A stretch of 64,000 bases of DNA from Clostridia bacterium (GTDB lineage: Bacteria; Bacillota; Clostridia; Saccharofermentanales; Saccharofermentanaceae), in NCBI GenBank assembly GCA_016287245.1, contig JAEEWG010000006.1:1-64000 (forward strand), read 5' to 3'. Below, piece after piece: positions 26,184 to 35,528 of the stretch. Position 1 is the stretch's first letter, and each line of letters opens with the position of its first letter. A program made the position numbers and the translations under genes. A model generated the notes under the pieces. The model was given only the letters and a program-made list of their open reading frames with translations, was not told the DNA's origin and made no database searches.

Positions 26184-26984
26184 TCATTTCAGCCAGAATA
26201 TCTCTTTGATCTGCTCGCGAAACAGGTCTGGATTCAGAGGATATTTTTTGCTTTCAAAAGTGAGAATGAGGTTCTTGCCGAGAATGATCCCGTTTTGTTC
26301 ATATGTGCGGAGCTTCTTGAGATTCCGATTTATATAGTCTTCATCATCCATACGGCCCAAGTGTTCATGGTATATAGTTAAGCGACGAGGTGCATGGAAA
26401 AGGGTGAAATCTGGATAGTAAGCGCTACCATTCTTGAGAATTAATTCACATTCATATCGATAGGGAATTCCAAACTCAAAGTATATATCGGCCAGGATCA
26501 ACTCTGACTTAGACCGAACCATTTCTCCTTGTCTTGTGTGAAATACTTTTTCCTGTACCTCATAGTTGCTCGTTTGAAAGGGCAGGGAGAGCCACTTCTT
26601 TGAACAATTCTCATTGTCTGCCATATACGGAGAAACAAGAGTTTCCCTTTCCTTGCGTAGTGCTGTGAATACAGATTCTGAATTATGGGAACCAAGATCA
26701 CGAATGCAGTTTTCAATGATCGATAATTCCTTTCGAGCTTCTTTGATGAACTTAAGAGCATAATCTTTCTGAGCTAATTGGGAGATGAGTTCTTTATTTC
26801 CAGACGGAATATAAAGACCACGAGTATCATAAGATTGAGTAACACAAAAGAAGCGAGTCCCACTGCTACGGTTGCTGATTCGTAGTCGGCCTTCCGGCGC
26901 ATTCTGCAGGAATAGTTCAGCGGATCGGATCGCCATTTCCAATCTCTGTTTACGCGCAACTAGTTCAAAAGACAAACTATTCAT
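26184..26984 (-). CDS. PD-(D/E)XK-superfamily nuclease-like protein
   Basis: A 266-residue protein. The first 150 residues are helical and charged, with a possible coiled coil (about 70-112). The C-terminal half has the order of a Vsr/PD-(D/E)XK fold: SKSE (158-161), YRYECEL (175-181), YPDFT (190-194) and YHEHLG (205-210), then a basic helix and a final LILTFESK strand. It matches a common but uncharacterised Firmicutes family. The canonical K after E is not seen (EHLG instead). A GGGAG site precedes the ATG. Codons are more AT-rich than in the spe genes on both sides, which suggests transfer. No methylase, helicase or other restriction partner is adjacent; the box array lies directly downstream. 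Confidence 0.72.
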   Translation of the reverse strand: MNSLSFELVARKQRLEMAIRSAELFLQNAPEGRLRISNRSSGTRFFCVTQSYDTRGLYIPSGNKELISQLAQKDYALKFIKEARKELSIIENCIRDLGSHNSESVFTALRKERETLVSPYMADNENCSKKWLSLPFQTSNYEVQEKVFHTRQGEMVRSKSELILADIYFEFGIPYRYECELILKNGSAYYPDFTLFHAPRRLTIYHEHLGRMDDEDYINRNLKKLRTYEQNGIILGKNLILTFESKKYPLNPDLFREQIKEIFWLK

Positions 26985-27076
26985 ATGGTTCTCCCGTTCT
27001 GTGTTAGTACTCTTAATTGAATACTCATGGGAGAAGAAAATCTATATTTTATAAGCGCGATTCAAAAAACAAAGTG

Positions 27077-28561
27077 TTAAGAATGCAAATGCTTCACGAC
27101 ACGGATCGTGCGAAGACTGCTGTCCTCGGCGCCCGTGATCTGACAGCCCTTTTCCTGGGCAAACCGCAGGTACTCCAGCACTTCTTCGGTGATCTTCTCA
27201 CCGGGAGCGAGGACCGGGATTCCCGGAGGATAGCACATAATGCTCTCTGCGGAGATCCTTCCGACAGAGGCACTGAACTCCACGTGCTCGGTATCTGCAT
27301 AAAAGGCTTCCTGCGGAGAAAGCGCCACGATCGGCGCGATATAGTTATTCGGAAGAGAGACCAGCGGGTCTTTGCCGAAATGACGGCGGATCTCGGAGAG
27401 CGCGCCAACAAGGCGTTCGAGATCGCGGACACGGTCGCCGACCGAAAGGTACGCCAGGCAGTTCCCGAAGTCGCCGAACTCCATCTGGATGTCGTATTCA
27501 TCGCGGAGAAGGTCATAGACCTCGATACCGGCAAGGCCGATCGGGAGGGTATGGATAACGAGTTTTGTCTTGTCAAAGTCGCAGATGGCTTTGCCGTCAA
27601 TGAGCTCGGAACCGATGGCATAGTAGCCACCGATGCCGTTGATCTCTTCTCTGGCATATTCCGCCATATCGATCACCTTATCGAAAAGTTCCTTTCCCTG
27701 CAGCGCAAGACGCTTCCTCGACAGATCCAGGCTCGACAGGAAAAGATACGATCCGGAGGTGGTCTGGGTCAGATTGATGATCTGTCTGACATAGGCAGGG
27801 GAGATCTCGGGAGCGCGGTTTTCCTCGCTTCTGTCACTGCCGACGAGAAGGAAGGCACTCTGTGTGAGGGATCCGCCGGACTTATGCATTGAAACGGCAG
27901 CCATGTCAGCACCTGCCGCCATGGCAGAGACCGGAAGACGGTCGGAGAAGCTAAGGTGCGTACCATGTGCTTCATCGACAACGACCTGCATACCGTGCGC
28001 ATGCGCAAGTTTCACGATGCCGGAAAGGTCGGAGCAGATGCCGTAATATGTCGGGTTATTGACGAAGACCGCTTTGGCCTCCGGGTTTTCAAGTATCGCT
28101 TTTTCGACATCAGAGAGCGTCATGCCGAGGGCGATCCCCAGCTGCTCGTGGGCGCCCGGATCGACGTAGACCGGAACCGCGCCGCAGAGCACCATTGCGT
28201 TGATGACACTTCTGTGGACGTTTCGCGGAACGATGATCTTATCTCCTCTGGCGGCAACGGTAAAGACCATGGCCTGAACAGAGGAAGTGGTTCCGCCGAC
28301 CATAAAGAATGCGGCTTTGGCGCCAAAAGCGTCGGCTGCCAGTTCCTCGGCTTCCTTAATGACGGAGACCGGGTGGCAGAGATTATCCAAGGGTTTCATG
28401 GAATTGACGTCGAGCGTCATGGTGCGTTCTCCGAGAAAAGCGGTCAGCTCGGGATTGCCGCGGCCATGCTTATGACCCGGTACGTCAAAGGGGACAACTC
28501 GTTCGGAGGTGTATTCTTCCAGCGCCTCGGCGATCGGCGCACGCGCCTGGTCGCGCGTCAT
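27077..28561 (-). CDS. speA: Arginine decarboxylase (Orn/Lys/Arg decarboxylase family)
   Basis: A 494-residue PLP enzyme of the short Bacillus SpeA type, without the N-terminal wing domain of the inducible decarboxylases. It makes agmatine from arginine. Seen: [40 protein letters not shown] lysine in [15 protein letters not shown] and the C-terminal [12 protein letters not shown]. Lysine decarboxylase activity cannot be excluded from sequence alone, but the agmatinase in the same operon favours arginine. The ATG overlaps the stop of speD (ATGA). Confidence 0.92.
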   Translation of the reverse strand: MTRDQARAPIAEALEEYTSERVVPFDVPGHKHGRGNPELTAFLGERTMTLDVNSMKPLDNLCHPVSVIKEAEELAADAFGAKAAFFMVGGTTSSVQAMVFTVAARGDKIIVPRNVHRSVINAMVLCGAVPVYVDPGAHEQLGIALGMTLSDVEKAILENPEAKAVFVNNPTYYGICSDLSGIVKLAHAHGMQVVVDEAHGTHLSFSDRLPVSAMAAGADMAAVSMHKSGGSLTQSAFLLVGSDRSEENRAPEISPAYVRQIINLTQTTSGSYLFLSSLDLSRKRLALQGKELFDKVIDMAEYAREEINGIGGYYAIGSELIDGKAICDFDKTKLVIHTLPIGLAGIEVYDLLRDEYDIQMEFGDFGNCLAYLSVGDRVRDLERLVGALSEIRRHFGKDPLVSLPNNYIAPIVALSPQEAFYADTEHVEFSASVGRISAESIMCYPPGIPVLAPGEKITEEVLEYLRFAQEKGCQITGAEDSSLRTIRVVKHLHS

Positions 28562-29346
28562 TTCTCTTCCTCGCCGCGTTCGAAAACATTCGAGCCGGAG
28601 AAGATCTCGATCATTTCCTTACGCAGGTTGTTCGTGATCTCAAGGCGTGTCTTCGGAGCGATCTCATAGACATCTGTCTTGAACAGGTAGTTCTGCAGAT
28701 CCACTTCCTTGATGAGCATCTTGGTGTGGAACATGTTGGCCTGATAGACGTTGATGTCGATGGCATCGTAGCGCTGAAGGGTCTTCTTATCGATGTAGTC
28801 CTGGATGGACACGATGTTCTTATCCATAAAGAGCTTCTTGCCCGAGACATCACGTGTGAAGCCGCGGACACGGTAGTCCATGGTGATGATGTCGGAATCA
28901 AAGCTTCCGATCAGATAATCGAGAGTCGAAAGCGGGGAGATCTCGCCGCAGGTCGCGACGTCGATATCTACGCGGAAAGTGGCGATCGCCGTATCCGGAT
29001 GGAATTCCGGGTAAGTATGCACGGTCACGTGGCTCTTGTCGAGGTGAGCGATCACGGTCTCGGTCTCGATACGCGGGATCATGGATTCTTCTGCAATGAG
29101 AAAAGTAACGGACGCACCCTGCGGCTCGTAGTCCTGCTTGGAGATACTTAAGACCTTCGCACCGATCATCTCGGTGAGGTTTGTCAGGATCTTCGTAAGA
29201 CGCTCGGAATTGTACTGCTCATCGATGTAAGCAATATAATCACGCTGCTCTCTTGCCGTCTTGGCATAGCATACGTCGTAGATATTGAAACTAAGGGATT
29301 TGGTCAGGTTGTTAAACCCGTAGAGACGAAGTTTATCGTGCGCCAT
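28558..29346 (-). CDS. speD: S-adenosylmethionine decarboxylase proenzyme (long bacterial form)
   Basis: A 262-residue proenzyme that cleaves itself to create the pyruvoyl group; it supplies the aminopropyl donor to SpeE. The cleavage site is [12 protein letters not shown], with the serine that becomes pyruvate; the length and the [25 protein letters not shown] blocks are those of the E. coli-type class 1A enzyme rather than the short Bacillus/Thermotoga form. The second ATG ([10 protein letters not shown]) is chosen because AAGGAGGT abuts the first ATG and lies nine bases from the second. First gene of the polyamine operon. Confidence 0.95.
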   Translation of the reverse strand: MAHDKLRLYGFNNLTKSLSFNIYDVCYAKTAREQRDYIAYIDEQYNSERLTKILTNLTEMIGAKVLSISKQDYEPQGASVTFLIAEESMIPRIETETVIAHLDKSHVTVHTYPEFHPDTAIATFRVDIDVATCGEISPLSTLDYLIGSFDSDIITMDYRVRGFTRDVSGKKLFMDKNIVSIQDYIDKKTLQRYDAIDINVYQANMFHTKMLIKEVDLQNYLFKTDVYEIAPKTRLEITNNLRKEMIEIFSGSNVFERGEEEK

Positions 29347-29384
29347 CGCAACCATACCTCCTTATCCGATCTCAATATGACAGT

Positions 29385-29450
29385 AAAAAACTGCCGTTTC
29401 GGCGTGCGCCGCAGTGAAAACAAGATACCACGGATAGCTAGACATTTCAA
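29385..29450 (-). promoter_or_regulatory. speD promoter and leader hairpin
   Basis: On the minus strand -35 TTGAAA (29445-29450), 17 bp, -10 TATCTT (29422-29427). The transcript would begin near 29415, exactly at a stem made of ACTGC/GCAGT (29390-29415) with an inner GGCG/CGCC pair, followed by six U. The hairpin plus U run looks like a terminator but stands at the very 5' end, so it may stabilise or gate the mRNA. The role in polyamine control is inference. Confidence 0.5.
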
Positions 29451-29504
29451 TAGTTTATACGGATTTTTTACACGACGGAAACAAGCCTGAAAAGGCGCTT
29501 TAAT

Positions 29505-29533
29505 TTGACATTCCACCCGGTGGACCATAAACT
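29505..29533 (+). promoter_or_regulatory. Promoter with palindromic operator before the secreted peptidase-like gene
   Basis: -35 TTGACA (29505-29510), 17 bp, -10 TAAACT (29528-29533). The spacer holds the palindrome TCCACC-C-GGTGGA (29512-29524), placed where a repressor would block polymerase. The regulator is unknown. Confidence 0.6.
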
Positions 29534-29564
29534 GTTCATAAATCAACGCTTTAAAGGAGCACCA

Positions 29565-30353
29565 ATGAAGAAAAACACATTTAAGAAAACCATACTGATG
29601 TCGCTGATCGCGGGAACGCTTGTCGTTCCGGCCTATCCGAAGCAGACGAATGCCGCCTACCGCTACGGAAATGCGAAGCAAAAGGTCGTTACCGAGTACA
29701 TGGATAAGATGGCCCGTGTCCTCTGGAGACCGAAGAAGGCAGTGACGATCGGAGGTAAACCGTATAACGCTAAAACGACTTACAGAGGCATGCCCTATAC
29801 GCAGCTTTCCAATATCACCTACGAAGAATTCGAAGAAAAAACGGGTTACGGCCCTGCGAATTTTTTCCAGATCTACACAGACAGCCAGGGCAACGATTGC
29901 ACGACAGCCGTAGCACTTGCCTGGAAGACCTATTTCACATCCATCGACTATGCCGGTATCTGGACAGGCGATTTCCTCAACTGCGCAAGATACGGCGGAA
30001 ATGAAAAGTATCACATGAAGCCGGTCGGCGGATACCAGACGAACATGGCCAGCACGAAGGAGTACTGCGTCAGCGCAGGCTTTGCGACCGTGAAGCGCTA
30101 CTATCAGCAGGTCCAGCCGGGTGACTGCCTGTTCAAGTACTATTCCTACACGAACAGCAGGGGCGAGAGCTGCCTTTCGAAGCATGCCGTCCTCGTTATC
30201 GCGACCAGCAGCACAGGTGTGCTCATCACCGACCAGATCGGAAGAGGCAATGGCGATAACATCAGAACGACCTGGAGAAGAAAGAAGATGATCTCCTTCC
30301 AGGATCTTTATAAGCAGAACTATCTGCCGGTCTACTGCACAGACGTAAGATAA
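29565..30353 (+). CDS. Secreted cysteine-peptidase/amidase-like protein, unknown family
   Basis: A 262-residue exported protein. The ATG of MKKNTFKKT follows AAAGGAG by five bases. The signal peptide (about residues 1-30) ends near QTNAAYR and has no lipobox. The mature part has GNDCTTAVALAWK and later SCLSKHAVLVIA, the spacing and surroundings of a Cys-His pair in NlpC/P60- or CHAP-like papain-fold hydrolases, with QVQPGDCLFKY before it as in the PGD block of those families. Further cysteines (NCARYGG, EYCVSAG, YCTDVR) could form disulfides. I do not recognise a named family. It is followed 7 bp later by the lipoprotein gene and is probably in an operon with it. Confidence 0.65.
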   Translation: MKKNTFKKTILMSLIAGTLVVPAYPKQTNAAYRYGNAKQKVVTEYMDKMARVLWRPKKAVTIGGKPYNAKTTYRGMPYTQLSNITYEEFEEKTGYGPANFFQIYTDSQGNDCTTAVALAWKTYFTSIDYAGIWTGDFLNCARYGGNEKYHMKPVGGYQTNMASTKEYCVSAGFATVKRYYQQVQPGDCLFKYYSYTNSRGESCLSKHAVLVIATSSTGVLITDQIGRGNGDNIRTTWRRKKMISFQDLYKQNYLPVYCTDVR

Positions 30354-30360
30354 GCTTCTT

Positions 30361-32634
30361 ATGATGCGCATCCGGAAGACACTTTCGATCCTTCTTATTT
30401 TCAGCATCCTTACGGGGCTTTTCGCAGGGTGCGGAAAAGGAACGAAAAAAGGATCCGATGAAAGCCAGTACGACGAGAGTTTCCTTTCCCAGAAAAAGGG
30501 GCTCTCGTCTGTCTATTTTTCGGCCGTTGACCTGGACACTGCTCTTCCCTCGGATCCCGCACCGAAGATCTTAGGCGGAACTGTCTCCAGCGAAAAGACC
30601 GCGCTTCTTCTTGATTCCGGAGACTCTTACTTTATCGAGCTTTTCGATCTTGCGGGCAATCGGGAAGACACTTTCGAAGTTTCCCTTCCCGAGGAAACTT
30701 TCATGAGTTCCATTCTCATGATGCAAAAGAACTCGTCTCTTTATATTGCGGTGAGTTACCCGCAGCTTCTGCATCTGATCACGATCGATCTTTCTTCCCG
30801 AAAGACCGTTAGCGACTGGGAGATCGCGCCCGGGGAAAAAGAAGAGTTCGGCGATCTTTTCGCGATCAGGGACGATACTTTTTACGTCGAATCCAAGCCC
30901 CTGGAAGGCATCCTCTGTCAGGGGTATTCCATAAGGGACGGATCCTGCGTCCTGGCGATGGGTGAAGAGGCCTGGACAGATGGTTTCTTCTTTCTGAAAA
31001 ACGATCTTCACGCGCTTTGTGGCGTGGACGGAAAAGACAGAAAAGATGTCGTCACAATACGAAAAGACGGAAGCCTTGAAAAGATCGGGGAAACGGACCT
31101 TCCGGAATTCTGGCAGTCGCTTCTTTATCTGGAGGATATGCAGTATATCCGGGATAAGGACGGTATCTGGTATCTGAACGAAGAGGAGCGGGCGTGGAAG
31201 AACCTGGTTTCTTTTCAAAGCAGTGATGCCGACCCGATCGAGCTTCCTTACTTCGACCACTACTATGTCTCCACGATGCGCGACCGGATACTGCTTTACG
31301 GAACAGACAGCAGTAAGGTCCAGCTCCTTTTCCCGGGGCAGGATCCGAATATCGGGAAGAAGACGTTAACGGTCGCCGGATCGGATCTGACGGAAGATCT
31401 CATCTGGGCGATCTCGGAATTCAACCGGAGAAACAAAGACTATAAGATCGAGTTCGTCGACTATTTTGATATGGTCGATATGGACGCCTATATCGATGAG
31501 AAGGGAGCTTTGAACGTCGAAGCCTATATCGACGCTGTCGCGGATCTTCTCTGGAAGCAGGTGGTAAGGGGCGAAGGCCCGGACATCCTGATCCGCTCTT
31601 TTGCTAGAGATGACAGGAACAAACTCTCGAGCCGCTACTTCGAATACGGCGGACTTCTTATGGATCTTAGCTCTCTCTGGGAAGGCACGGACGCGGCCCT
31701 GAAAGACCAGATCCTCCCGTATTTTGCCTCCTGCATGACATGCGGAGAGAAGATGTATGCGATCCCGCTTAAGACCCTGGTCACCTATACCAGAAAAGGA
31801 GAGGTCGGTCCGCAGGGCAGCGATGCGACCTACAGGGACTGGCTCAACTTTATGGAGACGCAGGGCGCCGGAAGAGCGCTCATCAACGAAACCGAAAGGG
31901 ACTTCCTGCTCCACTGCCTGGATATGGATCTTGACGGTCTTGCCTTCGGAGCAGACGGTCAGGTCAATTTCGATAACGAAGAATTCCGCGCGCTCCTTAC
32001 GCTCTGCAGGGAGCACTGCCTGACGCAGAAAGAGTGGGAGGCCGGGACGGAAAGGGAGACCTGTCTTACTTTCGGGATCGCCTCGGCGGCCGACTTTTAT
32101 GCTTTCCTTCGAAAAGATCCGCAGACCCGCTATGAGATGTACGGCGGCATTACTTCTTCCGGGATCGACTCCTGCCTGATCCCTTCGTACAGCGCCTCGA
32201 TCACGACCGGCTGCTCGGATGTGGAAGGGGCCTGGGAGTTCATCTGCTTCCTTCTGTCCCGTGACGCCCAGGAATATGCGATGAGCGGTCCCGACGGCTT
32301 CCTTCTATATCTTCCGGTCCGGGAGGATTCCATGGATCTGGTCTTCGATTATTACCAGGATCCTAAGGCGCATAAGGAATATTACGAAAGCCTTCTTGAA
32401 ACCGAAGAGGAGCAGACGGACGGCTCTTCCGCGCTTCCTTCCATGACGCAGGAAGAGGCGGACAAGGTAAGGAAGATCCTTCGATCGATCCATCATGTCA
32501 GTTACCCGGATAAGGAGATCTCCGGCATCATCCTGGAAGAGGCGGAAGCGTATTTTTCCGGCAGCAGAAGCATAGATGACGTGATCCGTCAGATCAACAG
32601 CCGTGTGCAGATTATAGTCAACGAACGTAAGTGA
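30361..32634 (+). CDS. Two-part extracellular solute-binding lipoprotein
   Basis: A 757-residue lipoprotein with lipobox LFAGC (Cys about residue 24). Residues about 40-320 form a first domain rich in short beta strands and acidic turns, which reads like a beta-propeller or sensor domain. From about residue 335 (KKTLTVAGSDL) a solute-binding domain follows: AISEFNRRNKDYKIEFVDY, GEGPDILI, YAIPLKTLV, and the closing EEAEAYFSGSRSIDDVI. The end resembles the truncated gene at the start of the window. The start lacks a clear ribosome site and probably depends on coupling to the preceding gene. No permease or ATPase is adjacent. The fused first domain suggests a sensing function or a specialised uptake system. 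Confidence 0.78.
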   Translation: MMRIRKTLSILLIFSILTGLFAGCGKGTKKGSDESQYDESFLSQKKGLSSVYFSAVDLDTALPSDPAPKILGGTVSSEKTALLLDSGDSYFIELFDLAGNREDTFEVSLPEETFMSSILMMQKNSSLYIAVSYPQLLHLITIDLSSRKTVSDWEIAPGEKEEFGDLFAIRDDTFYVESKPLEGILCQGYSIRDGSCVLAMGEEAWTDGFFFLKNDLHALCGVDGKDRKDVVTIRKDGSLEKIGETDLPEFWQSLLYLEDMQYIRDKDGIWYLNEEERAWKNLVSFQSSDADPIELPYFDHYYVSTMRDRILLYGTDSSKVQLLFPGQDPNIGKKTLTVAGSDLTEDLIWAISEFNRRNKDYKIEFVDYFDMVDMDAYIDEKGALNVEAYIDAVADLLWKQVVRGEGPDILIRSFARDDRNKLSSRYFEYGGLLMDLSSLWEGTDAALKDQILPYFASCMTCGEKMYAIPLKTLVTYTRKGEVGPQGSDATYRDWLNFMETQGAGRALINETERDFLLHCLDMDLDGLAFGADGQVNFDNEEFRALLTLCREHCLTQKEWEAGTERETCLTFGIASAADFYAFLRKDPQTRYEMYGGITSSGIDSCLIPSYSASITTGCSDVEGAWEFICFLLSRDAQEYAMSGPDGFLLYLPVREDSMDLVFDYYQDPKAHKEYYESLLETEEEQTDGSSALPSMTQEEADKVRKILRSIHHVSYPDKEISGIILEEAEAYFSGSRSIDDVIRQINSRVQIIVNERK

Positions 32635-32701
32635 TGCTTGCATGAGTGGTCCGGCGGGGATAAAATAAGAAATCAGTTGCTAAGAAAGCAGGAATTAAAA
32701 G

Positions 32702-33631
32702 ATGGTATATAAAAACGTTTTAGAAGCCGTTGGGCATACTCCCATGATCGAACTGTCCCCGAGGATGGTCGGTGAAGACTGTGCCCGTGTACTCGTAAAA
32801 TATGAAGGACTGAACGTAGGCGGTTCCATCAAGACACGTACCGCGCTCAACATGATCGAGCAGGCGGAAAAAGACGGGATCATCACGAAGGATACCATCA
32901 TTGTAGAACCGACATCCGGAAACCAGGGGATCGGCCTGGCGCTGGTCGGCGCAGTCAGAGGATACCGGACGATCATCATCATGCCGGACTCCGTTTCCTG
33001 CGAACGCCGCTACCTTGTAGAGCATTATGGTGCGGAAGTGAAACTCATCCACGATGACGGCGACATCGGAAAAGCGATCGACGATTGCCTTAAGCTTGCC
33101 ATGAAGATGCAGGAAGAAGACCCGAATGTCTATGTTCCCCAGCAGTTCACAAATCCGGCCAACCCGATGGTGCACCGTCATCACACGGGACTGGAGATCT
33201 TAGAGCAGGTCGCAGGCCCGATCGACGGTTTCTGCGCAGGCATCGGCACCGGCGGAACTCTTTCCGGTATCGGCGAAGTATTAAAAGCACAAAACCCGGA
33301 TATCCTGATCTGGGCGGTCGAGCCGGAAAACGCGGCGATCCTCGCCGGCGGAAATATCGGTTCTCATCTTCAGATGGGCATCGGAGACGGCTTGATCCCG
33401 GACAACCTCAACACCGAGATCTTCGAAGATGTATATGTCGTAACCGACGATGAAGCGATCGGGACTGCTAAGGATCTGGCCCGAAAAGAAGGCCTGATGT
33501 GTGGCATCTCTTCCGGTTCCAATGTGGCGGCCGCGCTGGCGATGGCGAAGAAACTCGGCAAGGGAAAAACCGTCGTAACGGTTCTTCCGGATACGGCAGA
33601 AAGATACTTCTCGACGCCTCTTTTTGAGTGA
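32702..33631 (+). CDS. cysK: Cysteine synthase (O-acetylserine sulfhydrylase family)
   Basis: A 309-residue PLP enzyme that makes cysteine from O-acetylserine and sulfide. Seen: AVGHTPMIEL, PLP lysine in NVGGSIKTRTA (Lys44), the asparagine loop EPTSGNQGIG, phosphate loop GIGTGGTLSGIGE, GISSGSN and the closing PDTAERYFSTPLF. The length is standard. KTR replaces the more common KDR after the PLP lysine, a variant seen in clostridial enzymes. No serine acetyltransferase gene is nearby. Downstream at 33668-33692 a weak inverted repeat (ACAG/TTATT with AATAA/CTGT) may be its terminator. Confidence 0.93.
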   Translation: MVYKNVLEAVGHTPMIELSPRMVGEDCARVLVKYEGLNVGGSIKTRTALNMIEQAEKDGIITKDTIIVEPTSGNQGIGLALVGAVRGYRTIIIMPDSVSCERRYLVEHYGAEVKLIHDDGDIGKAIDDCLKLAMKMQEEDPNVYVPQQFTNPANPMVHRHHTGLEILEQVAGPIDGFCAGIGTGGTLSGIGEVLKAQNPDILIWAVEPENAAILAGGNIGSHLQMGIGDGLIPDNLNTEIFEDVYVVTDDEAIGTAKDLARKEGLMCGISSGSNVAAALAMAKKLGKGKTVVTVLPDTAERYFSTPLFE

Positions 33632-33761
33632 TATACTCCGAAAATACCCATAAATACGTAAAAGTTCACAGATTATTTATAGAATAACCTGTCTCTTCGG
33701 ATGCTTTCTTTTCTCCGATTCTCTATACTGTACATATAGGAACGGGAAGGGAGGTATCTCC

Positions 33762-35528
33762 ATGAAAAAGAATCTGCTTAGAAGGCTCAGTTTAATCCTT
33801 GCTCTGCTGATGGTCCTGTCGATGACGGGATGCAAGTCCGAGGAAGAATCCTCTTCGTCCAAAAAGAAGAAGACGAAGAAGACGGACGATGCGGAGATCA
33901 CCGAGACCGAAACGGATGAAACTGAAGAAACGGAAGAACCGACAGAATCGGTCGAAGTAACGGAACCGCAAGAAACTCCAGAAGTGACGGAACCGGCTGA
34001 AACAACAGAAGATACGACCACCACAACGACCGAGATGACCACGACTACGGAGATGACGACGACGACCGAGACGACGGAATCTGCCGAAGAGATCGCGAAG
34101 AGAAAAGACCTTGAGAACCTGAAAGCCTGCGGAGAAGATTATGCATTCCGCATCCGCAAGATGGATTCTCTGGGCATTTCCGAAAGAACATATAAGGGTG
34201 CGGATAACTTCTCAAAACTCGGCGTTTCCAAGGATTCCCTGAATCTATATGCCTATGTTTTCGACAATTCTTCGATCACCATCACGAACGTAAGCAAAAA
34301 AGATGACGAGCATGGAACGGTCACCTATAAGATCGAGGCCATCGATCTGACCGATGCCGTGAAAGCACAGGGGGAAGTATATACTTATACGGATGTGCTG
34401 AACACGCTGAAAAAGACGAAGGATCCGAAGAAAAAGACCGTGACGGTCAACACGTCTTTCGTACTGGATCAATCTACCGGGAAGTATATCTGCACCGGTA
34501 ATTCCGGACTCATCGAAGCCTTTAAGGAGGAGTTCTCTAAGATCGTGATCAGGAAGTACATGACGCAGACCGAGGTCAACTCCGCCGTCGACCGCCTGAA
34601 AAGACTCCTGATCGTCAATGACTATAAAGAGTTCAACAAGATGTGGGGTGCGGATGTCCTTACCGATCTCGGCGGCCTGAAGAACTGCTTTGCGATCCTT
34701 TATCAGGACATGACACTGACGACCACGATCACGAAAAAAGGCGTAAATTCCACAAACGTGAAGATCCACGTCAAGTACCACGACTATAACGAGGCGCTGG
34801 ACCAGCTGGTGAAGAACCCGACGCTTCTGGCTCCGGCATTCGAGAAAAACCTGGTTGCGTATTGCAACAAGGCGAATAAGAAACCCCGTGATCTGGTGGA
34901 GTTTACAAAGATCCTCAAAAATCAGCTTCCGAAAGCCAAGTATATCGAAAAAGATATTACCTGTACGATCAATAAAGACGCCAAGGGCAATTTCACGATC
35001 TCCAATCGCTCCGGCGGTCTGGTTCTGCAGTTCGATCCCGATAAGTACTGGAAAAACGAGGTCCCGGTGGAGATTATCTTCGCGACGGCAGACGCAGCAT
35101 ATGAGGCAGGTCGTATGGATGATGAAACATATGACTGGATCGATTCTATATATGATGATGACTTTATTCCGATCACGGTGGAGCGTGGAAAATACGCGAC
35201 ATATACAGATGTTTATGCGGTGAATCGGCAGTGGAGATGGCTTCCGGGAGTCTATCCTGAGCCGAATTTCTTTAATTTTTATCTCGTCATGGATAAATAC
35301 AGAACAGAAGAAGCGATCTTGCATGTGGTGTGGTATAGAAACGGGAAAGAATTCTGGACTGTTGACTACAATTACGAGGCTTCCAACATTAGTTCTAATT
35401 CTTTCGGCTTTGGAATTGCAAAAACCGATAAAAGTAAGTTCTACGAAGCGGGAAACTACGAGGTCGTTGTCTGCCGGCCGAATACTACTGATCAGATCGA
35501 GTGCAAGATCCGGTTCACGATCCCATAA
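33762..35528 (+). CDS. Lipoprotein with Lys-rich and Thr/Glu-rich linker, unknown function
   Basis: A 588-residue lipoprotein. Signal peptide with lipobox LSMTGC (Cys about residue 24), then a Ser run, a KKKKTKK stretch and about 80 residues of Thr/Glu (ETDETEETEEPTE, TTTTTTEMTTTTEMTTTTE). The globular part begins near residue 110 (AEEIAKRKDLENLKACG). It has two similar halves with helical RLKRLL and strand-rich segments, and a C-terminal domain of about 110 residues (AILHVVWYRNGKEFWTVDYNYE, then SKFYEAGNYEVVVCR) that reads like an Ig-type fold. No family is recognised. A GGGAAGGGAGG site precedes the ATG. It overlaps the 3' end of maf by 14 bp, convergent. Confidence 0.75.
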   Translation: MKKNLLRRLSLILALLMVLSMTGCKSEEESSSSKKKKTKKTDDAEITETETDETEETEEPTESVEVTEPQETPEVTEPAETTEDTTTTTTEMTTTTEMTTTTETTESAEEIAKRKDLENLKACGEDYAFRIRKMDSLGISERTYKGADNFSKLGVSKDSLNLYAYVFDNSSITITNVSKKDDEHGTVTYKIEAIDLTDAVKAQGEVYTYTDVLNTLKKTKDPKKKTVTVNTSFVLDQSTGKYICTGNSGLIEAFKEEFSKIVIRKYMTQTEVNSAVDRLKRLLIVNDYKEFNKMWGADVLTDLGGLKNCFAILYQDMTLTTTITKKGVNSTNVKIHVKYHDYNEALDQLVKNPTLLAPAFEKNLVAYCNKANKKPRDLVEFTKILKNQLPKAKYIEKDITCTINKDAKGNFTISNRSGGLVLQFDPDKYWKNEVPVEIIFATADAAYEAGRMDDETYDWIDSIYDDDFIPITVERGKYATYTDVYAVNRQWRWLPGVYPEPNFFNFYLVMDKYRTEEAILHVVWYRNGKEFWTVDYNYEASNISSNSFGFGIAKTDKSKFYEAGNYEVVVCRPNTTDQIECKIRFTIP

